Part shown: one piece after another, positions 5,177-5,186 of the stretch
Numbering within the stretch: position 1 is the stretch's first letter
Layout of the letters: every line of letters begins with the position of its first letter
Notes under the pieces: model-generated
Database searches by the model: none
What the model saw: the letters and a program-made list of their open reading frames with translations, nothing else
Told to the model about the DNA's origin: nothing
Assembly (NCBI GenBank): GCA_963809205.1
Contig: CAWEIS010000016.1
Location: forward strand, 1 to 5,186
DNA length: 5,186 nt
Direction: 5' to 3'
DNA from: DATLLN01 sp963809205
Lineage (GTDB): Bacteria; Actinomycetota; Thermoleophilia; Gaiellales; JAICJC01
Position numbers and translations under genes: made by a program

Positions 5177-5186
5177 CGAAAAGAAC

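Overview
The window is GC-rich bacterial chromosome with densely packed short genes on both strands. Codons strongly prefer G or C in the third position. Several genes have a TAnnnT hexamer 7-9 bases before the start codon, and one promoter resembles the GGGTAC class of actinobacterial SigB/SigF-type sigma factors. Together these suggest Actinomycetota. A deep lineage such as Solirubrobacterales is possible, but that is a guess from style and not a placement. I see no rRNA, tRNA, transposase, integrase, CRISPR array or phage gene.

Left part (1-2785, + strand). The window opens inside a gene whose visible 212 C-terminal residues look like a concanavalin A-like (LamG-type) beta-sandwich with cysteines, probably extracellular. 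After 95 bases comes a 682-residue protein with a signal peptide and 12 clear Asp-boxes plus one degenerate one. This repeat content implies two tandem beta-propellers. Both products look like exported proteins for binding at or beyond the cell surface. The propeller gene converges with the next gene, and a perfect 8-bp hairpin contains both stop codons.

Middle part (2797-4070). A minus-strand DUF1330-family protein and a plus-strand GNAT acetyltransferase diverge from an 83-base region that seems to hold overlapping promoters. Only 12 bases after the acetyltransferase comes a 102-residue single-pass membrane protein with a proline-rich N-terminus and a Thr/Glu-rich external tail encoded by an 18-base tandem repeat.

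Right part (4075-5186). A minus-strand serine alpha/beta hydrolase with a complete catalytic triad converges on the membrane-protein gene. In the 122 bases upstream of it, its own promoter and an opposed SigB/SigF-like promoter can be proposed. The latter leads, through an ideal Shine-Dalgarno, to a 22-codon ORF with a His cluster. A second GGAG follows just before the window ends, so this peptide may be the leader of an operon that lies outside the window.

Apart from this possible leader peptide and some promoter and terminator arrangements, the genes are ordinary families. I find no coherent multi-gene system in the visible sequence, and no functional link between the propeller, acetyltransferase, DUF1330 and hydrolase genes can be shown.
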